Assembly: GCA_002413305.1 (NCBI GenBank)
Contig: DHWS01000021.1
Span: 13,963 to 21,156, forward strand
Length of the DNA stretch: 7,194 nucleotides
Reading direction: 5' to 3'
From: Actinobacteria bacterium UBA5176
GTDB taxonomy: Bacteria; Actinomycetota; UBA4738
Under the pieces are notes generated by a model. That model saw only the letters and a list, made by a program, of their open reading frames with translations, ran no database searches and was not told the DNA's origin. A program made the translations under genes and the position numbers. Positions 1-7,175 of this stretch are shown piece by piece (within the stretch, counting starts at the first letter, position 1; each line of letters opens with the position of its first letter).

Positions 1-2
1 TC

Positions 3-89
3 CGTGTCGAGGCCAAGCAGTACCCATGGTGGGACGAGCGCCGGGTCATCGCGGTGGCTACGCCCGCTCTAGGCTCAGACAGAGGCTGA
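3..89 (+). CDS. 3' end of an unrecognised upstream gene (partial)
   Basis: An open frame enters from the window edge and ends at TGA 87-89, giving 28 residues ending in ATPALGSDRG. Of the three forward frames it has the most protein-like composition (for example the segment YPWWDERRVIAVATP) and mostly G or C at third codon positions, like the genes downstream. No family can be recognised from so short a tail. The stop lies 83 bp before the preferred hsdM start, on the same strand, so the gene could belong to the same transcript or simply precede it. The alternative is non-coding sequence that is open by chance in GC-rich DNA, which is quite possible at this length. Confidence 0.35.
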   Translation, partial: RVEAKQYPWWDERRVIAVATPALGSDRG

Positions 90-172
90 GCTGGACGTGT
101 TTGTCAGGCCCAAGGCAGACCTAGGGCGAAATGGTTGTGCGCGGACCGATTTCCCTTCTACGCTCTGAGCGC

Positions 173-1762
173 ATGCCAACCACTCCCTCCACCAATGGCG
201 GCGACCTTCCCTTCGCGACGACACTCTTCGAGACGGCGATCAAGCTCCGCGGCAGCGTGGAATCTGCCGAGTACAAGCACCTTGTCCTCGGGCTGCTGTT
301 CCTGAAGTACATCTCCGACTCGTTCGAGCGACGGCGAGCCGTACTCGAAGAGGCCACGCGGGACCCGGCGAACGAGGACTACTTCACCGAGGACACCGCG
401 GAGCGCGCCGGGATCCTCGAGGATCGCGATGAGTACATCTCGGAGAATGTCTTCTGGGTTCCCGGGGAGGCACGGTGGGATGCCCTGCTCGCCGCGGCGT
501 CGCTCCCGGACATCGGGGAGCGCCTGGACAAGGCGCTCGATGCGATCGAGCGCGACAACCCCGAGCAGCTCCGCGGGGTGCTCCCGAAGATCTACGCCCG
601 GGCGCCGATCCAGCCGGCCAAGCTTGGCTCGCTCGTGGAGACGATCGCGAAGATCGGGTTCGGTGACGACCCCGACCAGGCCCGCGATGTCCTCGGCCGG
701 ACGTACGAGTACTTCATCCGGGAGTTCGCCCGTGCCGAGGGTCACCGAGGTGGCGAGTTCTACACGCCCCGGTCGGTAACCCGGCTGCTGGTCGAGATGC
801 TCGAGCCGCTCGAGGGCAGGGTCCTGGATCCCGCCTGTGGGTCCGGCGGCCTCTTTATTCAATCGGCCGAGTTCGTGAAGGCCCACGGGGGCAGGCCCCG
901 TCAGATCTCCATCCTCGGGCAGGAGAACAACCAGGCGACATGGCGAATCGCCAAGATGAACCTGGCCATCCACGGCATCTCGGGCGAGGTCAAGCTGGGC
1001 GACTCCCTGCTGAACGACCTGTTCCCCGGTGTCCGGGCGGACTTCGTATTGGCGAATCCCCCCTTCAACATGAGGCAGTGGGGCGCCGCCTCGGTCGCCG
1101 GGGACGCTCGCTGGACTTATGGCGAGCCTCCGGACCGGAACGCCAACTACGCCTGGATCCAGCACTTCATTCACCACTTGGCGCCGAACGGGCGGGCCGG
1201 ATTCGTCATGGCCAACGGGTCGCTCACGTCAAACACCAACGGCGAGGGAGCAATCCGTCGGCGAATCGCTGAGGCCGGTTTTCTGGGTTGCGTTGTGGCG
1301 CTGCCGCCGCAGCTCTTCTTCACCACTCCTATCCCGGTCTGCCTGTGGTTCGTCGACCGGGACAAGGCATCGAACGGCGAGCGGGACCGACGCGGCGAGA
1401 CCTTGTTCATCGATGCCCGGCAGATGGGGCGGAAGATCAGCCGCACCCAGATCGAGCTCACCCCCGACGAGATCGCGCGGATCGCCGGCTCCTATCGCGC
1501 TTGGTGCGGGCAGAAGGAGGCGGGCGAGTACGCAGACGTGGCCGGCTTCTGCAAGGCGGTCATGCTCGCCGAGATCGCCGAAGCAGGATACGCACTCACG
1601 CCAGGTCGCTATGTCGGGACGTCGGTCGACGAGGAGGACGAGCAGGCGTTCGAGGAGCGAATAGCGGAACTCGTCGCTCAGATCCGGGAGGACTTCGCGG
1701 AGAACGAGCGGCTCACGGCGGAAGTGCGGCGGGCACTCGGAGCGGTGAAATATGGGCCCTGA
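173..1762 (+). CDS. hsdM: Type I restriction-modification system DNA methyltransferase subunit HsdM
   Basis: HsdM transfers a methyl group from S-adenosylmethionine to the N6 of adenine; two HsdM plus one HsdS form the methylase, and HsdR joins for restriction. Counting from ATG 173 (529 aa), residues 12-160 form the helical HsdM N-terminal domain (LRGSVESAEYKHLVLGLLFL, then LKYISDSFE). Motif X is GGEFYTP at 194-200, SAM-binding motif I is DPACGSGG at 219-226, and catalytic motif IV is NPPFN at 295-299, the N6-adenine type. A C-terminal TPGRYVG at 476-482 and an acidic helix (485-525) follow. Length fits the family. Start choice: ATG 131 would add 14 residues unlike HsdM and has AGGG only 4 nt upstream; ATG 173 gives the usual short lead before the conserved domain but has no clear Shine-Dalgarno. 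The end overlaps hsdS by 11 bp. All motifs are intact, so it should be active. Confidence 0.96.
   Translation: MPTTPSTNGGDLPFATTLFETAIKLRGSVESAEYKHLVLGLLFLKYISDSFERRRAVLEEATRDPANEDYFTEDTAERAGILEDRDEYISENVFWVPGEARWDALLAAASLPDIGERLDKALDAIERDNPEQLRGVLPKIYARAPIQPAKLGSLVETIAKIGFGDDPDQARDVLGRTYEYFIREFARAEGHRGGEFYTPRSVTRLLVEMLEPLEGRVLDPACGSGGLFIQSAEFVKAHGGRPRQISILGQENNQATWRIAKMNLAIHGISGEVKLGDSLLNDLFPGVRADFVLANPPFNMRQWGAASVAGDARWTYGEPPDRNANYAWIQHFIHHLAPNGRAGFVMANGSLTSNTNGEGAIRRRIAEAGFLGCVVALPPQLFFTTPIPVCLWFVDRDKASNGERDRRGETLFIDARQMGRKISRTQIELTPDEIARIAGSYRAWCGQKEAGEYADVAGFCKAVMLAEIAEAGYALTPGRYVGTSVDEEDEQAFEERIAELVAQIREDFAENERLTAEVRRALGAVKYGP
1739..1742 (+). promoter_or_regulatory. Ribosome binding site for hsdS, inside the end of hsdM
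   Basis: GGAG lies 9 nt before the hsdS ATG at 1752, within the last codons of hsdM. It supports the start at 1752 and independent re-initiation on hsdS although the reading frames overlap. Confidence 0.55.
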
Positions 1763-3005
1763 GGATTGGACTCCTGCTCGGCTCGGTGACTGTATGGAGG
1801 TTCTGACCGGGTTTCCCTTCGCGAGCAAATCATTCTCAGACGGGAAGAACAACGTCCGGCTCCTTCGAGGCGACAACATCGTTCAAGGCGGCCTCCGCTG
1901 GGATAGCGCCAAGTGCTGGCCGTGCAACGATCTGGAGGCATATGCGAGCTGGCAGCTGGCCGAGGGCGATGTTGTCGTGGCAATGGATCGGCCGTGGATT
2001 GAGGCTGGCCTCAAGCACGCACGGCTGCAGGCCAGGGATCTCCCCTGCCTCTTGGTGCAGCGTGTTGCTCGGCTCCGGGCTGATGAGTCAATGGATCAAG
2101 GATTCCTCTTCGCTCTGATCGCGAGTCCTGCGTTCACGACCCACGTGCTATCGGTTCAGACGGGGACCGCTGTGCCGCACATCAGTGCCCGGCAGATCGG
2201 GGACTTCAAGTTCCTGATACCCCCACTCGACGAGCAGCGGCGCATCGCTGGCGTGCTGGGCGCGCTCGACGACAAGATCGAGCACACCCATACCCTCGTG
2301 GGTCGCCTTCGCCAAGTTGCCGACCTCCGATTCCGGCAGCTCTTTCTCGGCTCGGACGAGCGTAGTCGGCGCTCGCTTAGCCATGTGGCGTCGCTCCAGC
2401 GGGAAACAGTTGATCCTGCGGAGCACCCAGGCGAGTTGTTCGAGCATTTCAGCATCCCCGCCTTCGATAACGGCCGCTGGCCTGCGCTCGAGGTTGGCGC
2501 TCAAATCTTGAGCGGCAAGACGCGTTTGCCGAGGGGCGACGTAATCCTGCTCTCAAAGCTGAATCCTGCCACTCCTCGCGTGTGGTGGCCTCGGGCCACG
2601 GCCAGAGGAGAGCCAGTCTGCTCTGGCGAGTTCGTCGTTCTCGTGCCGACCGAGGTTCCGGCAACCTTCCTCTATGCAAGCTTGCGAAACGATTCGGCTC
2701 TCTATGACGAGATCCTGAGTCATGCGACGGGGACGACGGGCAGCCGACAGCGCGTGAAGCCTTCCGAAGTGCTCTCCTCGTCCCTTCTCGACGCAGAGGC
2801 AAACGAGCTTGACGTGTACGACTCATTCGCCCGCCCCGTTTACGACCTTGAGGCCGCTCTCATTGCCGAGTCACAACACCTCAGTGCGATCCGCGACGCG
2901 CTCCTCCCCAGGCTTATCTCGGGCGCGGTGGGGGTTCCGGACACGTACGACCCTGATGACGCGATCGGCACGGTGGCCGAGGCGGCAGTCACGGCGCCGC
3001 CGTGA
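1752..3005 (+). CDS. hsdS: Type I restriction-modification system specificity subunit HsdS
   Basis: HsdS sets the DNA target of both methylation and restriction. The 417-aa protein shows the classical duplicated plan. Target-recognition domain 1 (about 1-155) opens with WTPARLGDCMEVLTGFPFAS and has GDVVVAMDRP at 72-81 and VPHISARQIGDFKF at 141-154. The central conserved region (156-205) starts IPPLDEQRRIAGVLGALDDK and continues as a coiled coil. Target-recognition domain 2 (about 206-350) has SKLNPATPRVWWP at 268-280 and GTTGSRQRVKPSEVL at 327-341. The distal conserved region (about 365-393) carries RDALLPRLISGAVGV at 381-395, followed by a short acidic tail. Two complete recognition domains predict a bipartite asymmetric site, but its bases cannot be read from sequence. 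There are no inverted partial hsdS copies and no long simple repeats, so no sign of phase variation. It starts inside hsdM with GGAG upstream. Confidence 0.96.
   Translation: MGPEDWTPARLGDCMEVLTGFPFASKSFSDGKNNVRLLRGDNIVQGGLRWDSAKCWPCNDLEAYASWQLAEGDVVVAMDRPWIEAGLKHARLQARDLPCLLVQRVARLRADESMDQGFLFALIASPAFTTHVLSVQTGTAVPHISARQIGDFKFLIPPLDEQRRIAGVLGALDDKIEHTHTLVGRLRQVADLRFRQLFLGSDERSRRSLSHVASLQRETVDPAEHPGELFEHFSIPAFDNGRWPALEVGAQILSGKTRLPRGDVILLSKLNPATPRVWWPRATARGEPVCSGEFVVLVPTEVPATFLYASLRNDSALYDEILSHATGTTGSRQRVKPSEVLSSSLLDAEANELDVYDSFARPVYDLEAALIAESQHLSAIRDALLPRLISGAVGVPDTYDPDDAIGTVAEAAVTAPP
3002..3005 (+). other. GTGA stop/start overlap of hsdS and hsdR
   Basis: The TGA stop of hsdS (3003-3005) overlaps the GTG start of hsdR (3002-3004). 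No Shine-Dalgarno is visible in the 20 nt upstream, so hsdR translation probably depends on ribosomes finishing hsdS. This would tie the amount of the endonuclease subunit to that of the protecting subunits. Confidence 0.75.
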
Positions 3006-6000
3006 GCGTCCCGATCAACGAGCTCACCTACGCGGAGCAGCCGGCCTTGGAGTGGCTCGGTCAGCTGGGGTGGGCGCATGTGCACGGGCCGGAGATTGCC
3101 CCCAACGGAGCGGCCCCGGAGCGGGCCACTTGGGACCAGGTCGTGCTCCTCGATCGGCTTCAGGCCGCTCTCGCGGACCTCAATCCGAAGGCCTCCGAGG
3201 TCGCGCTCGACCTTGCGATCGAGCGCGTCCGGGAAACCGCATCCCCAGATCCAGTTCGTGACCATCTCGCCTTCCACGACCTGCTGCTGGAGGGCGTCCC
3301 GGTCACGGTACTCGAGGACGGCGAGGAGCGAACGCTTCGCCTGAGGCTGATCGACTGGGACACGCCAGAGCAGAACGACTTCCTTTGCGTCGACCAGTTC
3401 CGCATCATCATCGGGCGGAAGAACCGGAGGCCGGACATCTTGCTGTTCGTGAACGGCCTTCCCCTCGGGCAGCTCGAAGTGAAGGATCCTGGGGACCCTG
3501 CAGCGACCCCGACCGGCGCCGCGAATCAGATTGCCCACTACGTGCAGACCATCCCGAACCTCTACCGGTTCGTCGAGCTGGTCGCGGTTTCCGACCTCCT
3601 CCAGGCACGGCTCGGCACGCTCACCACCCCAGCGGAGCACTTCGCCGAATGGAAGACCATGGATGCAACTGAGATGGAAGGGCGCCCGGCGCTCGAAGTC
3701 TTGATCTCCGGTGTGTTCTCGCCGGCGTCCTTCCTCGATCTGATCCGGCACTTCGTCTTGTTCGAGGAGGCTGGCGGGAAGCTCGTGAAGCTCGCCGCCA
3801 AGTATCACCAGGTCGACGCGGTGCGCCGGGCGGTCGAGGCGACCGCGGAGGCCATGGGCTCGGACGGTCGGGCTGGCGTCGTGTGGCACACGCAGGGCTC
3901 TGGCAAGAGCAACACGATGGTGTTCTACGTCTGGAGACTCCGAAACGACGCCCGGTTCGCCAACCCCACCGTCGTAGCGCTCACCGATCGGATCGACCTC
4001 GACACCCAGCTCCACCAGACGTTCGTCGGCCAGCGCTCCCTTGAGCCGGTCGTCGAGCAGGCCGAGTCGATCGCCGACCTGCGAGAGAAGCTGGACCGAC
4101 CCGCCGGGGGGATCGTATTCACCACGATCCAGAAGTTCGCCACCGAGCCGGAGGAAGCCATGCCGGTGCTCTCCACCCGCCGTAACGTGATCGTGATGGC
4201 CGACGAAGCCCATCGGACCCAGTACGCAAGACTCGCTCAGAACGTCACTATCGCGTTGCCGCGCGCCACCCGGATCGGGTTCACCGGCACACCGATCGAG
4301 CAGGCGGACCGGTCCACTCAGGTCGTGTTCGGCGACTACATCTCGGTGTATCGGATGGAGCGGGCGGTCGAGGACGGGGCTACGGTCCCCATCTACTACG
4401 AGTCCCGGCGCATCTCTCTCGACATCGGGGACGAGGGGCTTCTGCACGAAGTCGAGGAGAAGCTGACCGGAGAGGAGGACGAGGCCGCGGCCCGGTTGGT
4501 CAGCGCGTGGACCCGGCTCGAGCGTGTGGTCGGCACCCTGGAGCGGCTGGAACGAGTGGCCGACGATGTCGCCGAGCATTGGCGGGCGGGTGCCGCCGGA
4601 GAAGGCGGGAAGGCAATGATCGTGGCGATGAGCCAACGGATCGCCGCCGACCTCACCGAGCTCTTGCGGGCTCGTCTGGGGAACGACACGGTCACCTGTG
4701 TGATCAGCGCCACTGCCACCGCTGACCCCGCCATCTCGAAGTGGCGGCGCTCACTTCAGGAACGCAAGCAGGTCGAGGCCGACTTCAAGGATCCCGACCA
4801 TCCGCTCAAGGTGGTGGTCGTCCGCGACATGTGGCTCACCGGGTTCGACGTCCCTTCCCTGTACACCCTGTACGTGGACAAGCCGATGCGGGACCACGGG
4901 CTCCTGCAGGCTATCGGCCGTGTGAACCGGGTCTTCCACGACAAGCCCGGCGGGCTGGTCGTCGACTACATCGGGATCGGCGACGACTTGAAGGCATCCC
5001 TCGCTTTGTACAGCGCGGCCGACGTCGAGGACGTTGCCATTCCGATCGGGATCGCCATCGCTCGACTCCGCGAGAAGCACGAGATCGTGGCGGAGTTCTT
5101 CCACGGAATCGACTTCCGGGCCCGTCACGTGCTCTCACCGACCCAGAGGGCTACCCAGTTCGCCCAAGCAGTGGCGAAGATCATCGCCGACGAGGAGATC
5201 AAGAAGCGCTTCCTCGGGGAGTATGGACTGTTCGCTCGCCTGTACCGGCTCCTCCGAGCCGACCCGGCCGGGATAGCGGTGGCAGGTGACGAGGAGTTCT
5301 TCCGGAAGGTGGCCGGAGCGATCCTGAAGATCGCTCCTCCTGTGGGACAGGTCTCGAGGGAGACCGAGCAGGCGGTCAAGCAGTTCGTGTCCGAGGGGCT
5401 CACGGCCGGCGAGGTGATCGACATCTTCCAGTTGGGGAGCGAGGCCCGACCGGAGATATCGGTGCTGTCCGACGAGTTCCTGGACAAGGTCACCACCGGG
5501 CTCTCTGGCGAGCCGGCCGTGGGCGTCGAGCTGCTCAAGAAGATCCTCTCCGATGAGATCCACGTCCGGGAGCGGTCCAACCACATGCAGGCCAAGCTCT
5601 TCTCGGATCGCCTCCGGGAAGCCCTGGTGAGCTACGAGGCCCGGCAGCTCACTAGCGTCCAGGTGATCGAGCGCCTGGTCCAGCTGGCCCGGGATATGCG
5701 CGAGGCCAGGCGGCGACACGAGGCGCTTGGGCTAGCCCCTGAGGAGGTAGCCTTCTACGACTCGCTCGCCGGCGGGTCGGAGAGCTGGGTTGCCGATCCG
5801 AAGCTCGCCGAGATCGCCCGGGCGCTCGTTCGTGGGGTCAAGGAAGACCTCTCCGTCGACTGGGCGGATCACGAGTCGACCGAGGCCGCCATCCGGACCA
5901 AGATCAAACACCTGCTCCGTCGCTACGGATACACCCCTCCGGCCGGGGGGGCCGGGCCGAGTCGGACGGGGCTCGCGGACTTGATTCTGGATCAGGCGCG

Positions 6001-6052
6001 GCATCTGTACCGCTACTGGCCCGAGGTAGTTCAGGCGTCACTCCCCTTCTAA
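3002..6052 (+). CDS. hsdR: Type I restriction-modification system endonuclease/translocase subunit HsdR
   Basis: HsdR is the ATP-driven motor and nuclease of the R2M2S complex; it reels in DNA from an unmodified site and cuts at a distance. In the 1016-aa protein the N-terminal PD-(D/E)xK nuclease shows RPD with D145, E159-V-K161 (LEVK) and Q176xxxY180. The superfamily 2 motor follows: Walker A HTQGSGKS at 296-303, motif Ia near ALTDR (326-330), DEAH at 401-404, GFTGTP at 426-431, TGFDVP at 613-618 and QAIGRVNR at 636-643. The C-terminal part, from about 861 (AKLFSDRLREAL onward), looks like the helical HindI-type R-subunit C-terminal domain (DUF3387), which in this family binds the methylase core. 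Every catalytic residue expected is present and no frameshift is seen. The GTG start is supported by the GTGA overlap and by family-like N-terminal sequence. Length matches EcoR124I-type R subunits (about 1000-1040 aa). Confidence 0.97.
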   Translation: MSVPINELTYAEQPALEWLGQLGWAHVHGPEIAPNGAAPERATWDQVVLLDRLQAALADLNPKASEVALDLAIERVRETASPDPVRDHLAFHDLLLEGVPVTVLEDGEERTLRLRLIDWDTPEQNDFLCVDQFRIIIGRKNRRPDILLFVNGLPLGQLEVKDPGDPAATPTGAANQIAHYVQTIPNLYRFVELVAVSDLLQARLGTLTTPAEHFAEWKTMDATEMEGRPALEVLISGVFSPASFLDLIRHFVLFEEAGGKLVKLAAKYHQVDAVRRAVEATAEAMGSDGRAGVVWHTQGSGKSNTMVFYVWRLRNDARFANPTVVALTDRIDLDTQLHQTFVGQRSLEPVVEQAESIADLREKLDRPAGGIVFTTIQKFATEPEEAMPVLSTRRNVIVMADEAHRTQYARLAQNVTIALPRATRIGFTGTPIEQADRSTQVVFGDYISVYRMERAVEDGATVPIYYESRRISLDIGDEGLLHEVEEKLTGEEDEAAARLVSAWTRLERVVGTLERLERVADDVAEHWRAGAAGEGGKAMIVAMSQRIAADLTELLRARLGNDTVTCVISATATADPAISKWRRSLQERKQVEADFKDPDHPLKVVVVRDMWLTGFDVPSLYTLYVDKPMRDHGLLQAIGRVNRVFHDKPGGLVVDYIGIGDDLKASLALYSAADVEDVAIPIGIAIARLREKHEIVAEFFHGIDFRARHVLSPTQRATQFAQAVAKIIADEEIKKRFLGEYGLFARLYRLLRADPAGIAVAGDEEFFRKVAGAILKIAPPVGQVSRETEQAVKQFVSEGLTAGEVIDIFQLGSEARPEISVLSDEFLDKVTTGLSGEPAVGVELLKKILSDEIHVRERSNHMQAKLFSDRLREALVSYEARQLTSVQVIERLVQLARDMREARRRHEALGLAPEEVAFYDSLAGGSESWVADPKLAEIARALVRGVKEDLSVDWADHESTEAAIRTKIKHLLRRYGYTPPAGGAGPSRTGLADLILDQARHLYRYWPEVVQASLPF

Positions 6053-6078
6053 TTGTGCGGGACGTGTTGGATTAACGA

Positions 6079-6099
6079 CTTCGTTGCGCGGAGCCGAAG
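6079..6099. terminator. Weak hairpin between the convergent genes, possible terminator
   Basis: CTTCG at 6079-6083 can pair with CGAAG at 6095-6099 around an 11-nt loop, and TTGG 6067-6070 can pair with CCAA 6101-6104 outside it across a bulge. It sits in the 69-bp gap between the hsdR stop and the stop of the opposing gene, where a bidirectional terminator would be expected. No T-run follows on either strand, and a 5-bp stem is weak, so this is a tentative call. The rest of 6053-6121 holds nothing recognisable. Confidence 0.2.
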
Positions 6100-6121
6100 G
6101 CCAATCGCCCGCCAAGCCATC

Positions 6122-6856
6122 TCAGGCGTCCTCTGTCGAGGCGAACCATCCAGCCTGTTCATGGCGACGGTAGTTGGGTCTGATGCCGAGTTGATCGACT
6201 ACACGATCCGCGAACCCCTTGGCCGATTGGTACGCCCACTCGCTGCAGCCGTGGCCCAAGGCAAGATCGGGCCACCATGGATTGCCAGATCCCGCCATTA
6301 GGACATTGTCCGCGAACTTGCCGCGCAACTTCTTCTCCATCTGATTCGGGGAGTCCGCAGACAGGTCCTCCGGCTGATAGTGCGCCAATGCATTCCGAAC
6401 GCTTACCAAGAGGCTCGCTGCTTGAAAGGGCTGGGCGCCGCGGGGAAGGGGATTGTTCCCGGCGAAGACGAGCGCCATCTGGTACTTATCCAGCGGTCGG
6501 AGTTTCGATCCCTCATCGGTCCCTCGCCAAAGCTCGGCCATCATGCGACGCGCATCGCCAGATAGCGGCGCAATGTATCCGTCGCCGTCTACGCCGTGGC
6601 CGTCCACGGCGTCCTGGTACAGCTCATTGATCATGGCCTCCAGGAATGTAGCGGCGGACTGGATGGCGGACAGGACATACGCGCGGTGCGCGATGTCGAA
6701 GCGCGAACCTCCCTGATGCTTCGCCTCTATCTTGCCGGCAAGACCGCTCAGGTGCTGCGCGCTCCAGAGGAAGTAGGTGCTGAAGTACCCGCGCATGACT
6801 ACACGAAGCGGCCCAATCGTAGCGGAGGCCTCCAGGGGCCCAACGCCAATGCTCAC
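6122..6856 (-). CDS. Uncharacterised HEPN-like protein with an R-x4-H motif
   Basis: I do not recognise a named gene. From GTG 6856 it is 244 aa, soluble, with no signal peptide or membrane segment. A long predicted helix (residues 58-84) includes SAIQSAATFLEAMINELYQD, and a later helix carries VSVRNALAHYQPED, with R154-N155-A-L-A-H159 (codons in 6380-6397). RNxxxH after a helix of the AAxFLEAxxNxL type is the pattern of HEPN proteins, many of which are ribonucleases in toxin-antitoxin or phage-defence systems. The tail has WWPDLALGHGCSEWA and a final helix. Codons are G/C-ending and the protein reads as real coding sequence, unlike the + strand frames over it. Start is uncertain: GTG 6856, GTG 6877 and ATG 6796 (224 aa) are all possible, none with a well-spaced Shine-Dalgarno; the open frame continues to ATG 7141, but that extension is Gly/Ala/Ser/Arg-rich and looks non-coding. 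It converges on hsdR, so it is transcribed separately. HEPN assignment and nuclease activity are inference. Confidence 0.8.
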   Translation of the reverse strand: MSIGVGPLEASATIGPLRVVMRGYFSTYFLWSAQHLSGLAGKIEAKHQGGSRFDIAHRAYVLSAIQSAATFLEAMINELYQDAVDGHGVDGDGYIAPLSGDARRMMAELWRGTDEGSKLRPLDKYQMALVFAGNNPLPRGAQPFQAASLLVSVRNALAHYQPEDLSADSPNQMEKKLRGKFADNVLMAGSGNPWWPDLALGHGCSEWAYQSAKGFADRVVDQLGIRPNYRRHEQAGWFASTEDA

Positions 6857-7175
6857 GTCCCTTCGTTCTTCACCCACCCTCGCAGCGTAGAGGGACCGGC
6901 GGCCCCCTGTCCTGTCCTCTGGCGCCTCGTTTGCTGCCAGGCTCCCGTCGCTGCCTTGTTTCCGTCCACCCCGCAGTCGGTGCTCCAGCCACTGCTCCCG
7001 CCTAGCCCACCTTGTCGGGCCCAGGGAGGCCAGGCCCTCTCGTTCCGATCCCGAGGCTCCCGCTGGTGTGCCGGAGGGACTCGGACTGCTTCTCTGTCCG
7101 GCCCCGGTCGCCGCTCCCGCGGCGCCGGCCTGTCTGTCCACGTCCCCGGGCCTAGGAGGCCGGTCCCTTCTTCAT
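6857..7175. other. GC-rich stretch without a convincing gene, upstream of the HEPN-like gene
   Basis: About 320 bases rich in C on the + strand. Frames are open on both strands, but the translations are low-complexity (for example AGAAGAATGAG on the - strand) and resemble no protein I know. It should contain the promoter of the HEPN-like gene, but no clear -35/-10 pair is visible. I see no tRNA, rRNA or CRISPR repeat. It may be an intergenic region with a structured RNA, the N-terminal extension of the - strand gene, or partly misassembled sequence close to a contig end. Confidence 0.4.
6891..7168. repeat. 10-bp inverted repeat flanking the GC-rich stretch
   Basis: AGGGACCGGC at 6891-6900 is the exact reverse complement of GCCGGTCCCT at 7159-7168, with 258 bases between the arms; one G-T wobble could extend it outward (6890/7169). 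It could be the closing stem of a structured RNA on either strand, the ends of a small element, or chance in GC-rich DNA. No target-site duplication is evident, and the right arm lies close to the window end. Confidence 0.35.

Noticed and set aside
73..91. Hairpin GCTCAG/CTGAGC with a 7-nt loop around the stop of the upstream partial frame
   Set aside because: Only six base pairs and no T-run after it; insufficient for a terminator call.
101..106. TTGTCA, one mismatch from a -35 hexamer, upstream of hsdM
   Set aside because: No -10-like hexamer at 16-18 nt downstream; a single hexamer is not evidence of a promoter.
158..1177. 339-codon open frame on the - strand opposite hsdM
   Set aside because: Antisense shadow of hsdM with no family resemblance; the + strand frame holds the methyltransferase motifs.
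1752..3005. Phase-variable hsdS
   Set aside because: No inverted or silent hsdS cassettes, no recombinase and no long simple repeats inside the gene in this window.
2840..4636. 598-codon open frame on the - strand opposite hsdS/hsdR
   Set aside because: Shadow of hsdR in GC-rich DNA: the translation is rich in Asp, Arg, Gly and His with no recognisable domain, while the opposite strand carries an unambiguous helicase with all motifs.
6053..6301. 82-codon + strand frame just after hsdR, starting with TTG
   Set aside because: Runs antisense through the end of the HEPN-like gene, has no ribosome binding site, and its translation is not protein-like.
7081..7140. Possible tRNA or group II intron end in the GC-rich right part of the window
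   Set aside because: No cloverleaf, no proper T-arm consensus, and no domain V-like hairpin could be found on either strand.
6857..7141. N-terminal extension of the - strand protein to ATG 7141
   Set aside because: The added 95 residues are low-complexity Gly/Ala/Ser/Arg sequence unlike the folded remainder, and the proposed start lies close to the suspect contig end; not fully excluded.
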